The notes beneath the pieces were generated by a model. The model ran no database searches. It saw only the letters and a program-made list of their open reading frames with translations, and was not told the DNA's origin. Below, piece by piece: positions 26,852 through 37,484 of a DNA stretch of 64,000 bases. The stretch is from positions 1,798,001-1,862,000 of the forward strand of contig NZ_CP046072.1 in the NCBI RefSeq assembly GCF_017357825.1, in the 5' to 3' direction. The position numbers and the translations under genes are program-made. Within the stretch, counting starts at the first letter, position 1. Each line of letters opens with the position of its first letter. Origin of the DNA: Sulfurimonas aquatica (lineage in GTDB: Bacteria > Campylobacterota > Campylobacteria > Campylobacterales > Sulfurimonadaceae).

Positions 26852-29564
26852 TTTTTGCCTTTATTGAACAAATATATGGATATGAACTACTATTAACTTC
26901 ATTAGTATTTGGACTAATCCAGATAATTCTTTTTCTTTTTGATATAGCATATTCTATAATTTTAGCTGTGCCACCTTCTCCTTTAGCTTTTTTACCGTCC
27001 CATATAGCAAATATAATATCAGACTTATTTACTACTTCTTGTCGAGATTTTTTATACTGATTAGTATCAAATTTATTTTGAGCATTAGATAATAGTCCTA
27101 TTTCTACCTTATTAAGTAACACTTCATTATTCCAAAACAGTTTTCCAATAGCTCTAAGTATCTTCTCGCAAAGTCCAGTTTTATAAATGCTTTTTTGCTT
27201 TCTCTCACTTCCATTAGTAAGTGAATAGTCATTGCAAATATCATTTCTCAAATGGTGATTAAAATCAATTTTAGATGACATTTGTAAAAAATCTTGCATA
27301 TAATCTTCTTTTTCAAATGGCATTGGTACTATTAATTGCTTAATTTTTTGTGTATCAACTTGGAATGCTACATTGACAAACAAACGATCTGCACCTTCAG
27401 CAAGTGGAGATATTAGCTTTATATTTCCATAACTATTGATTACTTTTTTCAGCTCTTTAGTTAAGGTTTGTTGTAACTCTACATCTTGCATATTTATATT
27501 TTTATCCCCAGTTATACCGATTGAAATCTCCTCTATTGGAACGATTCTATAACCAGTACTTGCTAAATAATTTGGAAGGTACAAAATAGAATATAAATCA
27601 TATATAACAGTTTGTTGAATACCAATATCTGCAAACTCTTTCATAGGTAATAAACAATTATGCTCTTTGATTTGACTTTTTCCACTACCATTCTCATCAT
27701 ATGTCCAACCATTCAAATAATGAAATGCATTCCATCGTTCATGTTCAGATATTGCTAATTTTGAGTAGTTACTACTACTTTTTATTATATATTCAAAAAA
27801 AACTTTTAAATCTAGTTGGTCTTCACTATATAGTTTAGAAGACAAACACTTAATTTCCTTATTTATGTCAAAGTATATTTTTATATAGTTATACTCAACT
27901 GGTTTGGATTTTTTCCACTGTACTATTTTGAATATTCTCCACCTTTGAGCAAAGTCATCTTTATGTATTCTGAGAATTTTTTGATTATGATTTATTAGTT
28001 CTTCAGCAGATTCTGTAGAAGTTACTTTTTTCAATCCCAAAGACATCAGTTTTGTATTAATATGAAGTGCTTGCGAACGATTAGACTCACGTTTATTTAG
28101 AGTTGTACTGTCATGCCACTTTTCACTAATCTGCTCCTTTTTATCTTTGTCGTTTACACGAAGAAGCATATCTTTTTTATATTCTTCTGCATAACCAAAA
28201 TGAATTAGCTTAGCAATTTCCTCATATTTTTCATCTATTAAGAAATCTCTACTTGTTATCTTTTTAGCATCACCAAAGGTGTAATATTCGCTAAATTCCT
28301 CATTATTATCATTGATTGCTTGGCCTAGTTCTAAATTATTATACATTGCGAAGAGTATTTTTGTTCTCATTGTTTTTTGAATAGATTCTTTCAAATAAAT
28401 TTTATCATGTAAATTAACAACACATTCTAGGTTTAGATTTTCATCATCATCACATATTATTACATTTGCTAAATTATCTTTCTTCCATATAGGGTTTTCA
28501 TAAAACTCCATTTTAGCCATTGATGTTTTATGAGCTATAAATGAAATTGTTTCTATTTTTGGTAGCTGCATGAAAATTGAATGTAGTTTTTGAATAAACT
28601 TTTCAGAATTTTCTCCAATACAGTGTATGGAAAGATGATTGTCATTTGGTAAACTTGACAATAGACATAAGTGATACACTATCCTTTCGGCTAAATTCCC
28701 ATCTCCCACAAGCACTATGTGATAAGGAGTACTCTCACTGGCTAAATTATGGTAGTTGCCTAAAATAGTATGTGTTTCAAATAAATCTCTAACCGCATTC
28801 TCATAAAATGAGTAGACCTTAAACTCTAATGGAAGGTTTCTATTAACACTTAATATCTTTTGTTGAAAAAGTGCTTTATATTGTTGATTATTTAAGTGGA
28901 TATGAACCACTGTCGTATTTCCAAACTTTTCTTTAGACATATCTTTTGGAATTTTATGTATTATTGTTCCAGCTATTTCAATATTCATTCTATCGTTACC
29001 TGTTGATACCACAATATGCTCTAATGTTACATAGTTTATTTTATACATATCTAAAGTACCAATAAATACAACAAAGCCTTTGTCTTTATAATCATGAATG
29101 TATATGTTATTTTTATCAGGTTCGATGATAATTATTCTATTTTCATTGCCACACTTAAGTTCACTATCTAAATATTTACGATTATTTTCTCCCAAACCTA
29201 TTACAATGCTATGCTTTGTATCTGCAATAATTTTAATTCGTAGAGAGTGTAGAACATTTTTAAACAATTTAAATAAAATAGCTGATACAACTACACCATA
29301 AGCAATAAAGTTTGCATGAATAGAATATTGATTAACAAGTTCACCAGGTAAAGCGACAAAAAGGTTTTCAAAAGCTAACACCCCTATAAAACCATAATCA
29401 TCTACATCAATCTCGGTCAATGGGCATATAGACTTCTGCCAAACTCCATAATAACTTAAAAAATATGCAAATAGTAAAATCGCGAATACAGCTTTGTTGC
29501 TAGAAGACAAATAATGTATTCCTTTAAATAGATAATATAGTAATACATAAAAATAAGTCATCAA
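26829..29564 (-). CDS. Membrane protein with TrkA-N-like, RyR-like and SLOG-like domains
   Basis: A 911-residue protein with N-terminal membrane segments (up to about residue 105). A Rossmann domain of the TrkA-N/RCK kind follows (HSIVIGLGENNRKYL near 118-132, IVVSTGNDRMNIEIAG). Near 615-685 lies a RyR-like domain (SEHERWNAFHYLNGWTYDEN, then KEHNCLLPMKEF), and the C-terminal 220 residues form a SLOG/LOG-like domain (ISIGITGDKNINMQD, SPLAEGADRLF, IIFAIWDGKKAKGEGGT). SLOG and RyR domains have been proposed to bind nucleotide-derived signals in conflict systems. A ligand-gated membrane sensor or effector is therefore likely, but inferred. Overlaps both neighbours. Confidence 0.78.
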   Translation of the reverse strand: MMTYFYVLLYYLFKGIHYLSSSNKAVFAILLFAYFLSYYGVWQKSICPLTEIDVDDYGFIGVLAFENLFVALPGELVNQYSIHANFIAYGVVVSAILFKLFKNVLHSLRIKIIADTKHSIVIGLGENNRKYLDSELKCGNENRIIIIEPDKNNIYIHDYKDKGFVVFIGTLDMYKINYVTLEHIVVSTGNDRMNIEIAGTIIHKIPKDMSKEKFGNTTVVHIHLNNQQYKALFQQKILSVNRNLPLEFKVYSFYENAVRDLFETHTILGNYHNLASESTPYHIVLVGDGNLAERIVYHLCLLSSLPNDNHLSIHCIGENSEKFIQKLHSIFMQLPKIETISFIAHKTSMAKMEFYENPIWKKDNLANVIICDDDENLNLECVVNLHDKIYLKESIQKTMRTKILFAMYNNLELGQAINDNNEEFSEYYTFGDAKKITSRDFLIDEKYEEIAKLIHFGYAEEYKKDMLLRVNDKDKKEQISEKWHDSTTLNKRESNRSQALHINTKLMSLGLKKVTSTESAEELINHNQKILRIHKDDFAQRWRIFKIVQWKKSKPVEYNYIKIYFDINKEIKCLSSKLYSEDQLDLKVFFEYIIKSSSNYSKLAISEHERWNAFHYLNGWTYDENGSGKSQIKEHNCLLPMKEFADIGIQQTVIYDLYSILYLPNYLASTGYRIVPIEEISIGITGDKNINMQDVELQQTLTKELKKVINSYGNIKLISPLAEGADRLFVNVAFQVDTQKIKQLIVPMPFEKEDYMQDFLQMSSKIDFNHHLRNDICNDYSLTNGSERKQKSIYKTGLCEKILRAIGKLFWNNEVLLNKVEIGLLSNAQNKFDTNQYKKSRQEVVNKSDIIFAIWDGKKAKGEGGTAKIIEYAISKRKRIIWISPNTNEVNSSSYPYICSIKAKSDKFKNI

Positions 29565-31453
29565 TATTTACCTTCAACTATCTCATACCCAGCATTAGCC
29601 AAATAGTTAGGGATATATAAGATTGCATACATGTCATATAAAATAGTTAGTTGAAGTTCTTTCTTTTTAAACTCTTTTAGTGGCAGGAGACAGTCATGTT
29701 CTTTTTTTGGTTTTGATTTCACTTCTTTATACTTCCATCCGTTTAAGTAATGAAATGCATTCCAACGGTTGTGTTCAGCTCGTATGAGTTTTTCAAACAT
29801 TGTTTTATACTCTTGTGGAAAGTACATTATATCAATGCTATTTTTATCCTCCTCACTTCCCCATAACTTAGGTAATTGATGAGAGTAGTTTTGAAGTCGC
29901 TCATTATCCAAGTTTAGACTATTTCTATCTTGCTTCAATGTAGCATCGAGAATAGCTCTATTTATCATAAGCAATTCATTCTGACTCTTTTGGGATTTAA
30001 CTTGTTGTAGCCCCAAAGCTTTTAACTTCATAGGTATGTGTTTACTTTGTGCTTTACTAGAGAGTTTGTCGCTTAATTTTGAGGAGTCATACCATTTGTC
30101 ATGAATCTTTTTTAGAACTTCTATATCGTTTAGGTCATGAATATCCATAGGCTTGTAATTATCCGCATATGCATTATGAACTAGCTTTGAGAGTAAGTCA
30201 TTTTTCTCATCTAACAAGTTTTCTCTAGTACATATCTCTTTAACATTCCCAAATGTGAAAAACTGCTTGAAAGCCTCTTTGTTAACATTAATTTTATTAC
30301 TCATCTTATATGCGTTAAATATTGCAAAGCTAACGCGAGTTTTCATATCATGAGCATCTGCTATATATGTTTTGTTAAAAAGATCTATAGCTATCTGAAT
30401 ATTTTTCTCTTCATCGTCATAACAGACTACGGCATGAGTCAAGTTGTTCGTAAACCACAGATCTTCGTTATCGTAGAACTCTATCGTCTCACTACTTTTA
30501 GCAACTACTTCAAGTGCTAACACGTGCTCGATACCGCTGTATCTTTTAATGACTTTCTTTCTAAATACATCCGCATTTTTATCCACGAGGTGTATAGTCA
30601 ATTTGTTTTCATTAGGTAAGTGAGCCAGTTTCGCTATTTGATAAATCATGTTTAGCGCTAACTCACCATCACCGACTATTGCAATATTATAACCTTCACT
30701 ACTTTCTATGATTTCATTTGTTTGTCCATCTACATAATTTTCACTAAAAAATGTATCAGCAGCTGCTTCATAAAATGAAAATGTTTGTATGTCTATTTGA
30801 CTCTCTTTATTTGAAGTGGCAACTATATTTTGATGAAACACTGCGTTTAAGTCTTGGTTAATAATATGCACGACAAGCTTTATAGGGCTTTTTATTTCTT
30901 TAGTCGCATAATAATCCATAATCAAGGTAGCTAACTCTACATTAAGCCTGTCATTGCCTAACGCAATGACTGCATAGTCCATAGTATCAAAGTTTAGTTT
31001 TGAGAGCTGCTCTTCATCAAATACATCGCCTTCTACAACACCCATGCCAGACTTTCTGAAATGTTCAATTTTTTCATTTTGCATATTCTTTTCAAAAATG
31101 ATGTATTTATTCTCTTGTGAATGCATATCATTTTCTAAAAGAGCAGTGCTAAACTCCCCTAGCCCAAATACTACAGTATGTTTCGTTACAGATATACTCG
31201 TTATAAGCTGCTTATTTATAAAATCTTTAAAGTAGATAAGAATAGCAATAAATGATGCAGATATTATCGATGCAAACTCTAAGGCAGAAGAAAGCGAGTC
31301 CAAAAGGTCTTTAGTCTGAAAAGAAAGAAAAAACCTTAATGTAAATGCTAACAGTGCAATAATTCCAATAGCTATAGGTTTATTTTCAAGTAAAAAATAC
31401 ACAACACTTGGTGAAGCTTTATACTCATTTACAATTTGTTTTAGTTTATTCAT
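29561..31453 (-). CDS. Membrane protein with TrkA-N-like and RyR-like domains
   Basis: Shorter paralogue (630 residues) of the downstream gene, lacking the SLOG-like part. Two or three membrane segments (about 24-80) lead into a TrkA-N-like Rossmann domain (HTVVFGLGEFSTALLEND near 92-109; YAVIALGNDRLNVELA) and a second Rossmann-like segment (YNIAIVGDGELALNMIYQ). The RyR-like domain is at the very C-terminus (AEHNRWNAFHYLNGWKY, KKEHDCLLPLKEF). Its stop overlaps the next start by four bases, so the two are probably made together and may form a heteromer. The role in signalling or ion flux is inferred. Confidence 0.78.
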   Translation of the reverse strand: MNKLKQIVNEYKASPSVVYFLLENKPIAIGIIALLAFTLRFFLSFQTKDLLDSLSSALEFASIISASFIAILIYFKDFINKQLITSISVTKHTVVFGLGEFSTALLENDMHSQENKYIIFEKNMQNEKIEHFRKSGMGVVEGDVFDEEQLSKLNFDTMDYAVIALGNDRLNVELATLIMDYYATKEIKSPIKLVVHIINQDLNAVFHQNIVATSNKESQIDIQTFSFYEAAADTFFSENYVDGQTNEIIESSEGYNIAIVGDGELALNMIYQIAKLAHLPNENKLTIHLVDKNADVFRKKVIKRYSGIEHVLALEVVAKSSETIEFYDNEDLWFTNNLTHAVVCYDDEEKNIQIAIDLFNKTYIADAHDMKTRVSFAIFNAYKMSNKINVNKEAFKQFFTFGNVKEICTRENLLDEKNDLLSKLVHNAYADNYKPMDIHDLNDIEVLKKIHDKWYDSSKLSDKLSSKAQSKHIPMKLKALGLQQVKSQKSQNELLMINRAILDATLKQDRNSLNLDNERLQNYSHQLPKLWGSEEDKNSIDIMYFPQEYKTMFEKLIRAEHNRWNAFHYLNGWKYKEVKSKPKKEHDCLLPLKEFKKKELQLTILYDMYAILYIPNYLANAGYEIVEGKY

Positions 31454-31519
31454 TTGTTCCCTTCGTATTTTAGTCTCTATTTTAATCCCATCTATCTATC
31501 ATATGCGAATACTCTATAT

Positions 31520-34500
31520 TTAGAAGGGTATTTCGTCTTCATCAAACTCAACTTTATTTCCTAAGTGTTCCTCTAGCTGATTAAATGACTTTTGCAATAT
31601 TTTATTCTCAAATAAGAAACTATCAGGTAACTTGGTTTTTAAGTGTTCGAGGCCTGCAATTGCCTGAGCATAGTCATTTTCATTAATATGAGCAATAATA
31701 GAATTACAAAAATTCATAAAAAAGTTATGAAGAATCTTTTTTTGTTTATAGTCATATTTAGAAGCAGTTTCTATTTGATCAGAACTATATGCAAGCAACT
31801 TCTGAAAAATATCTCTAAATTCATAAGATTCCATCGCAGTATATTCAAATTGTTCATTCATTTCTGTTTCAATAACATTTTCTCTTATAAATAACATTAG
31901 TCTGTCTTCGCTTAATACAAACTCATTATTGATAATAGAGTTTGTATGATAAGTAGAATTACTAATTACTGTTGCTAAATTAGAAAAATGATTTTTAATT
32001 TGATTAATCCGATGTAAATCTTTATTAGATTTAAGACCATTACTTATCGTGTTTACAATATCAATCGCTTTCTTTGCAAATATTCTAGACTCTTTATATT
32101 GATTTGAATCTAAGAAATATGAAAAATTAATAAAAAAAGTAATATAAGAATCCCACCAAAGGTCTCTATTATTTGGGTATATCTCTGATACCAGTAAATA
32201 ATATTTCACATAATTTTGTATAGAACTATTTTCCAGCTTCTGATACTCAAGAATTTTTTCAATCTTAGTATTATAAGTTATCAGCTCTCTAAGATAGCCA
32301 GCCATCTGTGTATACATCTCTTCATTTTCTATAAACTTATTAGGTAGTAATCTTATTACATATAAGCTTGCTTGAATAGATTCAGTTATCTGATTATCTA
32401 ATATAAGTTCTCTAATCTCTTTTTGTACTGTACTAAACTCTTCATCTATAATTTTACGGTTATAAGGAATATTAACCAACTTAAATATTTCGTCTGATGT
32501 CATATCCTCAAGTATATTAAATACACCTATTTTAGGTAAGAAGATTTCATCTGTTCCATAACTTAACAATAATACTTCAACCTCAGGTTCAAATGTATAA
32601 TCACTTGCTAACATACCTGCATCTGAATAAATTGTTTTATCCGCACCATTTTCAAGTAGATATTTAACTTTTGAATAGTTTGATTGCCCCTGCATAATTA
32701 GTTTATGATCAAGTTTTGCCGCCATAATTAAGGCTGTCATACCACCTTTACTTCTCATGTTTATATTTTTAACTTTTGGTAACAAGAGTTCAAGAAACTT
32801 TAGCTCATTTTTTGCAGCAGCATATACAAAAGGAGTCGTTCCTGAGGCGACAGGTAAATCTGGGTTTGCTTCATGTTCTACCAAGAGAGTACATACATCA
32901 TATAAATCTTTACTTAATGCCCAAAAGAGTGCTGTATATCCATTTTGTCCTTGAATATTAGGATTGGCCCCTAAGTTTAATGCCTTTGATATAACTTTAT
33001 AAGCAGCAGCTTCTTGTGTAGCGTTTAACCCGGGATTACTTGTGATATGTGTTAATATTGTCTGGCTAGCTTTATCTTGATCATTAACATCTAATCCTAC
33101 TTCAGTAATTAAAAAATCAAGACATCTTACTGCTTTGTGATCTATAGCTACAAATAGTAAATTTCTACCTTGTATATTTCGTTCATTTAATACAACTTCT
33201 TCTGCATGTAACCTATGGAAATAAGCTAAGTTGTCGTAAGCTAACGCTATATCTAAATATTTATCTTTTTCATTTATATTTATAGACAGAGGAATATCCC
33301 CTCTATCAAATAGATAATTTATAATCTTTTCATTATTGTTTCTAAAATAATAAAAAATTGTATCTTTATCATTCTTATCTATCTCAAAGAGGTCAGCCCC
33401 TTTATCAAGTAACATTTTCAAGATCTTTACATTATCATTGTTACACAAATATTTTAAAGGTGTATCTCCTAGTTTATTTTGATGATTTACATCTGCCCCA
33501 TATTCTAATAAAATCTTAACAAGTTCTACATTCTCAAACAGTACGGCATAAGACAAAGAAGAACTATGCATACTTTCAATATTTGCCAAATCATAGTCTG
33601 AATCATCTTCTTCAATCAAGATTGATTTAATTAATGAAAACTCGTCTATATCATTGATTGCTAATTTTTTTGATTCTATCTCTTCAACACTATCATGATC
33701 TTTTTCTACTGCATTTACATCTGCCCCATTTTCAAGTAAAATCTTACATGTCTCATAAGCAGCACTTTTATTCTGATTTTGGGCTGCTTTGAGTAAAGGA
33801 GTGTACCCATTGTTGATAATATTAACATCTATTCCTTCTTCAAGAAACCTTTTGACTAATATTGTATTTCCATTTTCTGCTGCAAGTATCAAAGGTGACC
33901 AATTCTTTGGATTATTCATATTAACTTTAGCACCCGCATCAATAAGGTATTCAACAACAGATGTTTGGTTTAAGTGTGTTGCATGCACTATTGGATAAGT
34001 ATTTGCCATATTAGTAACATTAAATGTCTCAATCGACTCTCCAATATACTGTATAACTTTCATTGATGCACAAACAACAGCATGAGTTAAGATGTCTGCA
34101 TTAAACCAGTGCACTTTTGTTAAACTTTCACTTGATTCTGAAAAATATTTAATATAATTAACAGCATCTAATCGAGCAGCGACTATGAGTGAAAATGACA
34201 TAAAACTCACTTTATTAATCTTTTCTAATTCACTTTTCAACTCTCCATATTTTTTATTATATTTAGAGAACAAGCCTTCACTATTTAAAGATTCAAAAAT
34301 TGACACATATACCTCCATCATTTCAAATTGATCAATACTTTTTAATATATTATCTGTGAAAAATAAAAAAAGCTTCTCATATTGTTTTGACCCAAGCAAC
34401 GCATACAGATATACTAGATATCCTCTCTGTGTTTTAGAGGATGAAAAAAGATTTGCAATATCACCGTTCAAGCTAACAGCATCTAATCTATAGTAGTCAA

Positions 34501-36517
34501 AAATATATCTCTTAAACTGTTCATCTTTAATGAAATATATAATTAACCCATTATTCTCTGTCTTTGATACAAAAGGAGATACTGCATTCAATAGCATTGT
34601 CCATACAGATGACGGTATTTGTTCATCTGCGAGTTCATGGAATTCATTTTTAATAGATAAATACACCTCTTTATTTTTTCGTAAAAGAGTGTTTAATTCC
34701 AATTCACTAAGACCATTATTACTGCTGCTTATATATCCTATAAAATTAGCAATGAGCTCTTGAGAGAAGTATTTCAGATAATGTTCATCATAATAGCTAT
34801 GAACCTCTTCAAGTGTAGTAAAAAATCTATCTGTTTGAAGTACATGATCAAAAGGGGTAGTTCTATGTAAAAAAATCAAAGAGTTAAAGATAGTTAAGTT
34901 TTGGAAATCAACTTGAGAGACAAGAGCATCAGCCTGTTCTCTTTGAAGCACTCTATTTTCACTAGAGAGTGTCAGATTAATATATTGGACTGGATCAAAC
35001 TGTTCCTCTAATGAAATATTATCAACAAATATATCTGCCCACGGTTTAATCGTAATTAACTGCTTATATTGCACAAATGAATTTGTTGAAATAATAAACC
35101 TTATATTATTATATTTTGTATTTATATTATCTACCAGTAAAAAAACTTCTTGAAAACCATCTACATAATTTAATCCATCAATAATAACTGTTTTATTATC
35201 ATTTTCATTTAGGCAATCAAGTTCATACATAACAAATTTTTCAAGGTAAGAAAGATTAGCTAATAGAGGGCTACTCTCAATACTTGCAATTATTATATTT
35301 TGGGTATTGCTATAAAAATTGTAAAGGATTGAAGATTTACCAACTCCTTTTTTTCCATATAAAATAAATGGTGTACTATTTTTTTCTGTATGAGAGTGAA
35401 TTTTTTCAAGAAAATCTAATTCATGTTTTCTTGCCATAAAGAATTTATATCTATTTTGAAAATAGTAATTTTGCTCATGCTTAATACGTTCAAATTCTGG
35501 CATCTCTGCTTGTCCAATCTGTTCTTTAATTGCATTTAGAAAATGTTCTGTTATGTCTTTTGAGAAAGTAGCTAAATAGTTTTGATCAAGTGTATCGTTT
35601 TTACAATATGTTGTCTTAAGTTCTATAATATTTTCATCATCAATACTCCTGCGTAAAGCATCTTTGAAAGTATCGCTATTCAAATGATTTTCATCTACAT
35701 AGCTTTTACTTGAATCATCAAAGTTTGAAATAGTACGTATAAAAGCATATACATGTTTTTTATCGACAATTTGTTGATTCTGACATAATTCTGAAACTAA
35801 ACGCTCCCCTTCTTTATAACTACATATCCCTTCTCTAACCTCATGTTCTGTTGCTGAAAGAAAATACTTCTCATCTTTATTTAGAATTTTAAGTGTTGTC
35901 ACAGCCTTTTGTAATATTTCTCGTAAGGCTATCTCTTCAGCTTCCCAATTCTCATAAATAGTATACTCACCTACCCTTTTTGTAAGTATATAAGCACCGA
36001 TAGAAGATTCTTTTTTACTATCAACTATCTGATTTGCATCAAATGAATACCATTGTGTAAGAAGTTGAAGCTCTGATATTTTACGACTTTCTTTTTGCTC
36101 TTCATGAAATGATGTAGGTGTACTCACATCAGCATAAACTTTATAGCTTCTATAATTTAATTCCACAGAGTCTTGATTAGATTCAATATATGTTATTATA
36201 CTTTCATACTCTTCTTTTGCTATAGCATATGGTAAAGGAATCCAACCATATCTATCTCCTTGCATAATTAAAAAATTTGGATGAGGAAAAGCTTTACATT
36301 CTTTGACTTCATGAAGACATATATCTAAAGCTTTTTGATCAAGTTGGGCTTCGTTATTTACCCCCCAACGTAAATCAATAGGCTGAAACTGATAGCCATT
36401 GTCTAAACAATGTTTGTTTAAAACTGGGAATACAGTTTCATGTAGAATATGTCGTTCTTCTTGAAAGTCGCTAAATGTTGATGATATAAATAATCTAAAT
36501 GTTTTTGATTTGTTCAC
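31520..36517 (-). CDS. DUF4062 - NTPase - ankyrin repeat protein
   Basis: The largest protein of the window, 1665 residues. The DUF4062 domain (1-105) has KTFRLFISSTFSDFQEERH, DLRWGVNNEAQLDQKALD and FLIMQGDRYGWIPLP. The NTPase (about 360-640) has Walker A ILYGKKGVGKSS near 384-395 and Walker B KTVIIDGLNYVDG. From about 845 to 1310 follow ankyrin repeats (WSPLILAAENGNTILVKRFL, YTPLLKAAQNQNK, LENGADVNAVE), then a long helical tail. Ankyrin repeats suggest protein-protein sensing. The start is GTG at 36517, with AAGGATT upstream. Second gene of operon A. It shares its first third with the TPR-type paralogues but carries a different sensor. Confidence 0.86.
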   Translation of the reverse strand: MNKSKTFRLFISSTFSDFQEERHILHETVFPVLNKHCLDNGYQFQPIDLRWGVNNEAQLDQKALDICLHEVKECKAFPHPNFLIMQGDRYGWIPLPYAIAKEEYESIITYIESNQDSVELNYRSYKVYADVSTPTSFHEEQKESRKISELQLLTQWYSFDANQIVDSKKESSIGAYILTKRVGEYTIYENWEAEEIALREILQKAVTTLKILNKDEKYFLSATEHEVREGICSYKEGERLVSELCQNQQIVDKKHVYAFIRTISNFDDSSKSYVDENHLNSDTFKDALRRSIDDENIIELKTTYCKNDTLDQNYLATFSKDITEHFLNAIKEQIGQAEMPEFERIKHEQNYYFQNRYKFFMARKHELDFLEKIHSHTEKNSTPFILYGKKGVGKSSILYNFYSNTQNIIIASIESSPLLANLSYLEKFVMYELDCLNENDNKTVIIDGLNYVDGFQEVFLLVDNINTKYNNIRFIISTNSFVQYKQLITIKPWADIFVDNISLEEQFDPVQYINLTLSSENRVLQREQADALVSQVDFQNLTIFNSLIFLHRTTPFDHVLQTDRFFTTLEEVHSYYDEHYLKYFSQELIANFIGYISSSNNGLSELELNTLLRKNKEVYLSIKNEFHELADEQIPSSVWTMLLNAVSPFVSKTENNGLIIYFIKDEQFKRYIFDYYRLDAVSLNGDIANLFSSSKTQRGYLVYLYALLGSKQYEKLFLFFTDNILKSIDQFEMMEVYVSIFESLNSEGLFSKYNKKYGELKSELEKINKVSFMSFSLIVAARLDAVNYIKYFSESSESLTKVHWFNADILTHAVVCASMKVIQYIGESIETFNVTNMANTYPIVHATHLNQTSVVEYLIDAGAKVNMNNPKNWSPLILAAENGNTILVKRFLEEGIDVNIINNGYTPLLKAAQNQNKSAAYETCKILLENGADVNAVEKDHDSVEEIESKKLAINDIDEFSLIKSILIEEDDSDYDLANIESMHSSSLSYAVLFENVELVKILLEYGADVNHQNKLGDTPLKYLCNNDNVKILKMLLDKGADLFEIDKNDKDTIFYYFRNNNEKIINYLFDRGDIPLSININEKDKYLDIALAYDNLAYFHRLHAEEVVLNERNIQGRNLLFVAIDHKAVRCLDFLITEVGLDVNDQDKASQTILTHITSNPGLNATQEAAAYKVISKALNLGANPNIQGQNGYTALFWALSKDLYDVCTLLVEHEANPDLPVASGTTPFVYAAAKNELKFLELLLPKVKNINMRSKGGMTALIMAAKLDHKLIMQGQSNYSKVKYLLENGADKTIYSDAGMLASDYTFEPEVEVLLLSYGTDEIFLPKIGVFNILEDMTSDEIFKLVNIPYNRKIIDEEFSTVQKEIRELILDNQITESIQASLYVIRLLPNKFIENEEMYTQMAGYLRELITYNTKIEKILEYQKLENSSIQNYVKYYLLVSEIYPNNRDLWWDSYITFFINFSYFLDSNQYKESRIFAKKAIDIVNTISNGLKSNKDLHRINQIKNHFSNLATVISNSTYHTNSIINNEFVLSEDRLMLFIRENVIETEMNEQFEYTAMESYEFRDIFQKLLAYSSDQIETASKYDYKQKKILHNFFMNFCNSIIAHINENDYAQAIAGLEHLKTKLPDSFLFENKILQKSFNQLEEHLGNKVEFDEDEIPF

Positions 36518-36590
36518 AGTATGTAATCCTTTTATTCTTGTTTCTCATATTCTTATTCAAGATAGTTCTTGATATCCGTATTGTTTCTTT

Positions 36591-37160
36591 CTACCTCAAA
36601 GCTTCTGGAACATTTTCTTCATAGTATGCATCGATAATCTCTAACCTATCCTGTGCATTTGCAGTTTGAAACCATATTTCTGTAAGTGTGTCATTTCCAT
36701 TTAAATCTGGATTTATTTGCACTAGTTTGCTTATAGACTCAAAGATGTCTAATGTTTCTTTAAACAATGGTTTAGACCTTATGATGTTCATTCTCTCTGC
36801 TAAAAACATTATAGGAGGTTCAAAACTAAATGAATCTATCTTTAAGGCATGAGAATATGCTTCATATTGTGTTTGCAATGCAAAAACCATTTTAGCCATA
36901 CTTGCAAGATGACTTAATATTTCATCTTCCGTACTTTCAGCAGTCAAATTATCTATCTCTTTTAATATAGCTGCAGGTTCCGTATGTAACATGTCATAAT
37001 CAAATTCCGTTGGCTGTGATTTAGCTAGTTCAGATTCAACATGTTCTACCCAATCCGGAGCCATATCATTTAATTTTTTCAACATCTCTTCTTCGAGAGT
37101 TCCAGCTTTATATTTATGGTAAAACTCTTCTAAGAATCCAAATAGTTCTTGTTCCATCAT
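36591..37160 (-). CDS. Small acidic protein of unknown function, first gene of operon A
   Basis: A helical, acidic protein of 189 residues with no motif I recognise (segments such as FLEEFYHKYKAGTLEEEML and IWFQTANAQDRLEIIDAYYE). AAGGA precedes the ATG pair at 37155-37160. It is the first full gene after the dyad promoter at 37451-37482 and lies 73 bases before the DUF4062-ankyrin gene. It occupies the same position in operon A that the YbjN-like gene has in operon B, so an adaptor or chaperone role is possible but unproven. Confidence 0.65.
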   Translation of the reverse strand: MMEQELFGFLEEFYHKYKAGTLEEEMLKKLNDMAPDWVEHVESELAKSQPTEFDYDMLHTEPAAILKEIDNLTAESTEDEILSHLASMAKMVFALQTQYEAYSHALKIDSFSFEPPIMFLAERMNIIRSKPLFKETLDIFESISKLVQINPDLNGNDTLTEIWFQTANAQDRLEIIDAYYEENVPEALR

Positions 37161-37223
37161 TTTTTCTTCCTTGTGTTTAGTTGCTTAGTATGCTGTGTAA
37201 GATTTATTATTTATAACAATATT

Positions 37224-37316
37224 TCAAAAGCCTAATGAGTCCTTCTCCACATTATAGTCATACTTTAATTCCAGTGTGTCTAGGGAAACTTGGACTTGTT
37301 CTAATGTTATTGCCAT
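37224..37316 (-). pseudogene. Truncated start of a YbjN-like gene
   Basis: Thirty codons starting MAITLEQVQVSLDTLELKY and ending at a TGA. The first seven residues match the start of the YbjN-like gene (MAVTLEQ) that follows the sister promoter at 56.3 kb, and the DNA upstream is duplicated between the two loci. Probably a truncated copy, or a short leader peptide. Confidence 0.45.
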
Positions 37317-37482
37317 TTTTATTTTATAAATCTTAATTTACACACTTAAGTTATTGATGTTAATTAAATAATGTAAAATAACATAATTTGTATTTAATTT
37401 GTTACTAAATGTCTCTTATTGAATAGCATTTCTGATATTAAAGAAAATTATTATATATTAGATTTATGACAGGGTATGTCAT
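37301..37482 (-). repeat. Duplicated promoter-leader block, copy A
   Basis: Dyad promoter, about 130-base leader and gene start are duplicated at 56117-56312. The best-kept core is 29 identical bases containing AATAATGTAAAATAACATAA, followed by TTGTTACTAAATG in both. The leader between promoter and start codon is unusually long and conserved, which hints at a regulatory RNA element. Confidence 0.7.
37451..37482 (-). promoter_or_regulatory. Shared-type dyad promoter of operon A
   Basis: Minus strand: dyad TGACATACCCTGTCA (37482-37468), 11-bp spacer, TATAAT (37456-37451). It begins two bases after the stop of the transglutaminase-like gene, at the junction of operons B and A. Confidence 0.78.
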
Positions 37483-37484
37483 TT

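Noticed and set aside
31454-31519. Long-range CCCTTC/GAAGGG pairing as a terminator between operon A genes
   Set aside because: The loop is too long and there is no T tract; the genes probably belong to one transcript.
36541-36590. TCAAGA-TAGT-TCTTGA hairpin before the DUF4062-ankyrin gene
   Set aside because: Only six pairs and no T tract; such stems are frequent by chance in AT-rich DNA.
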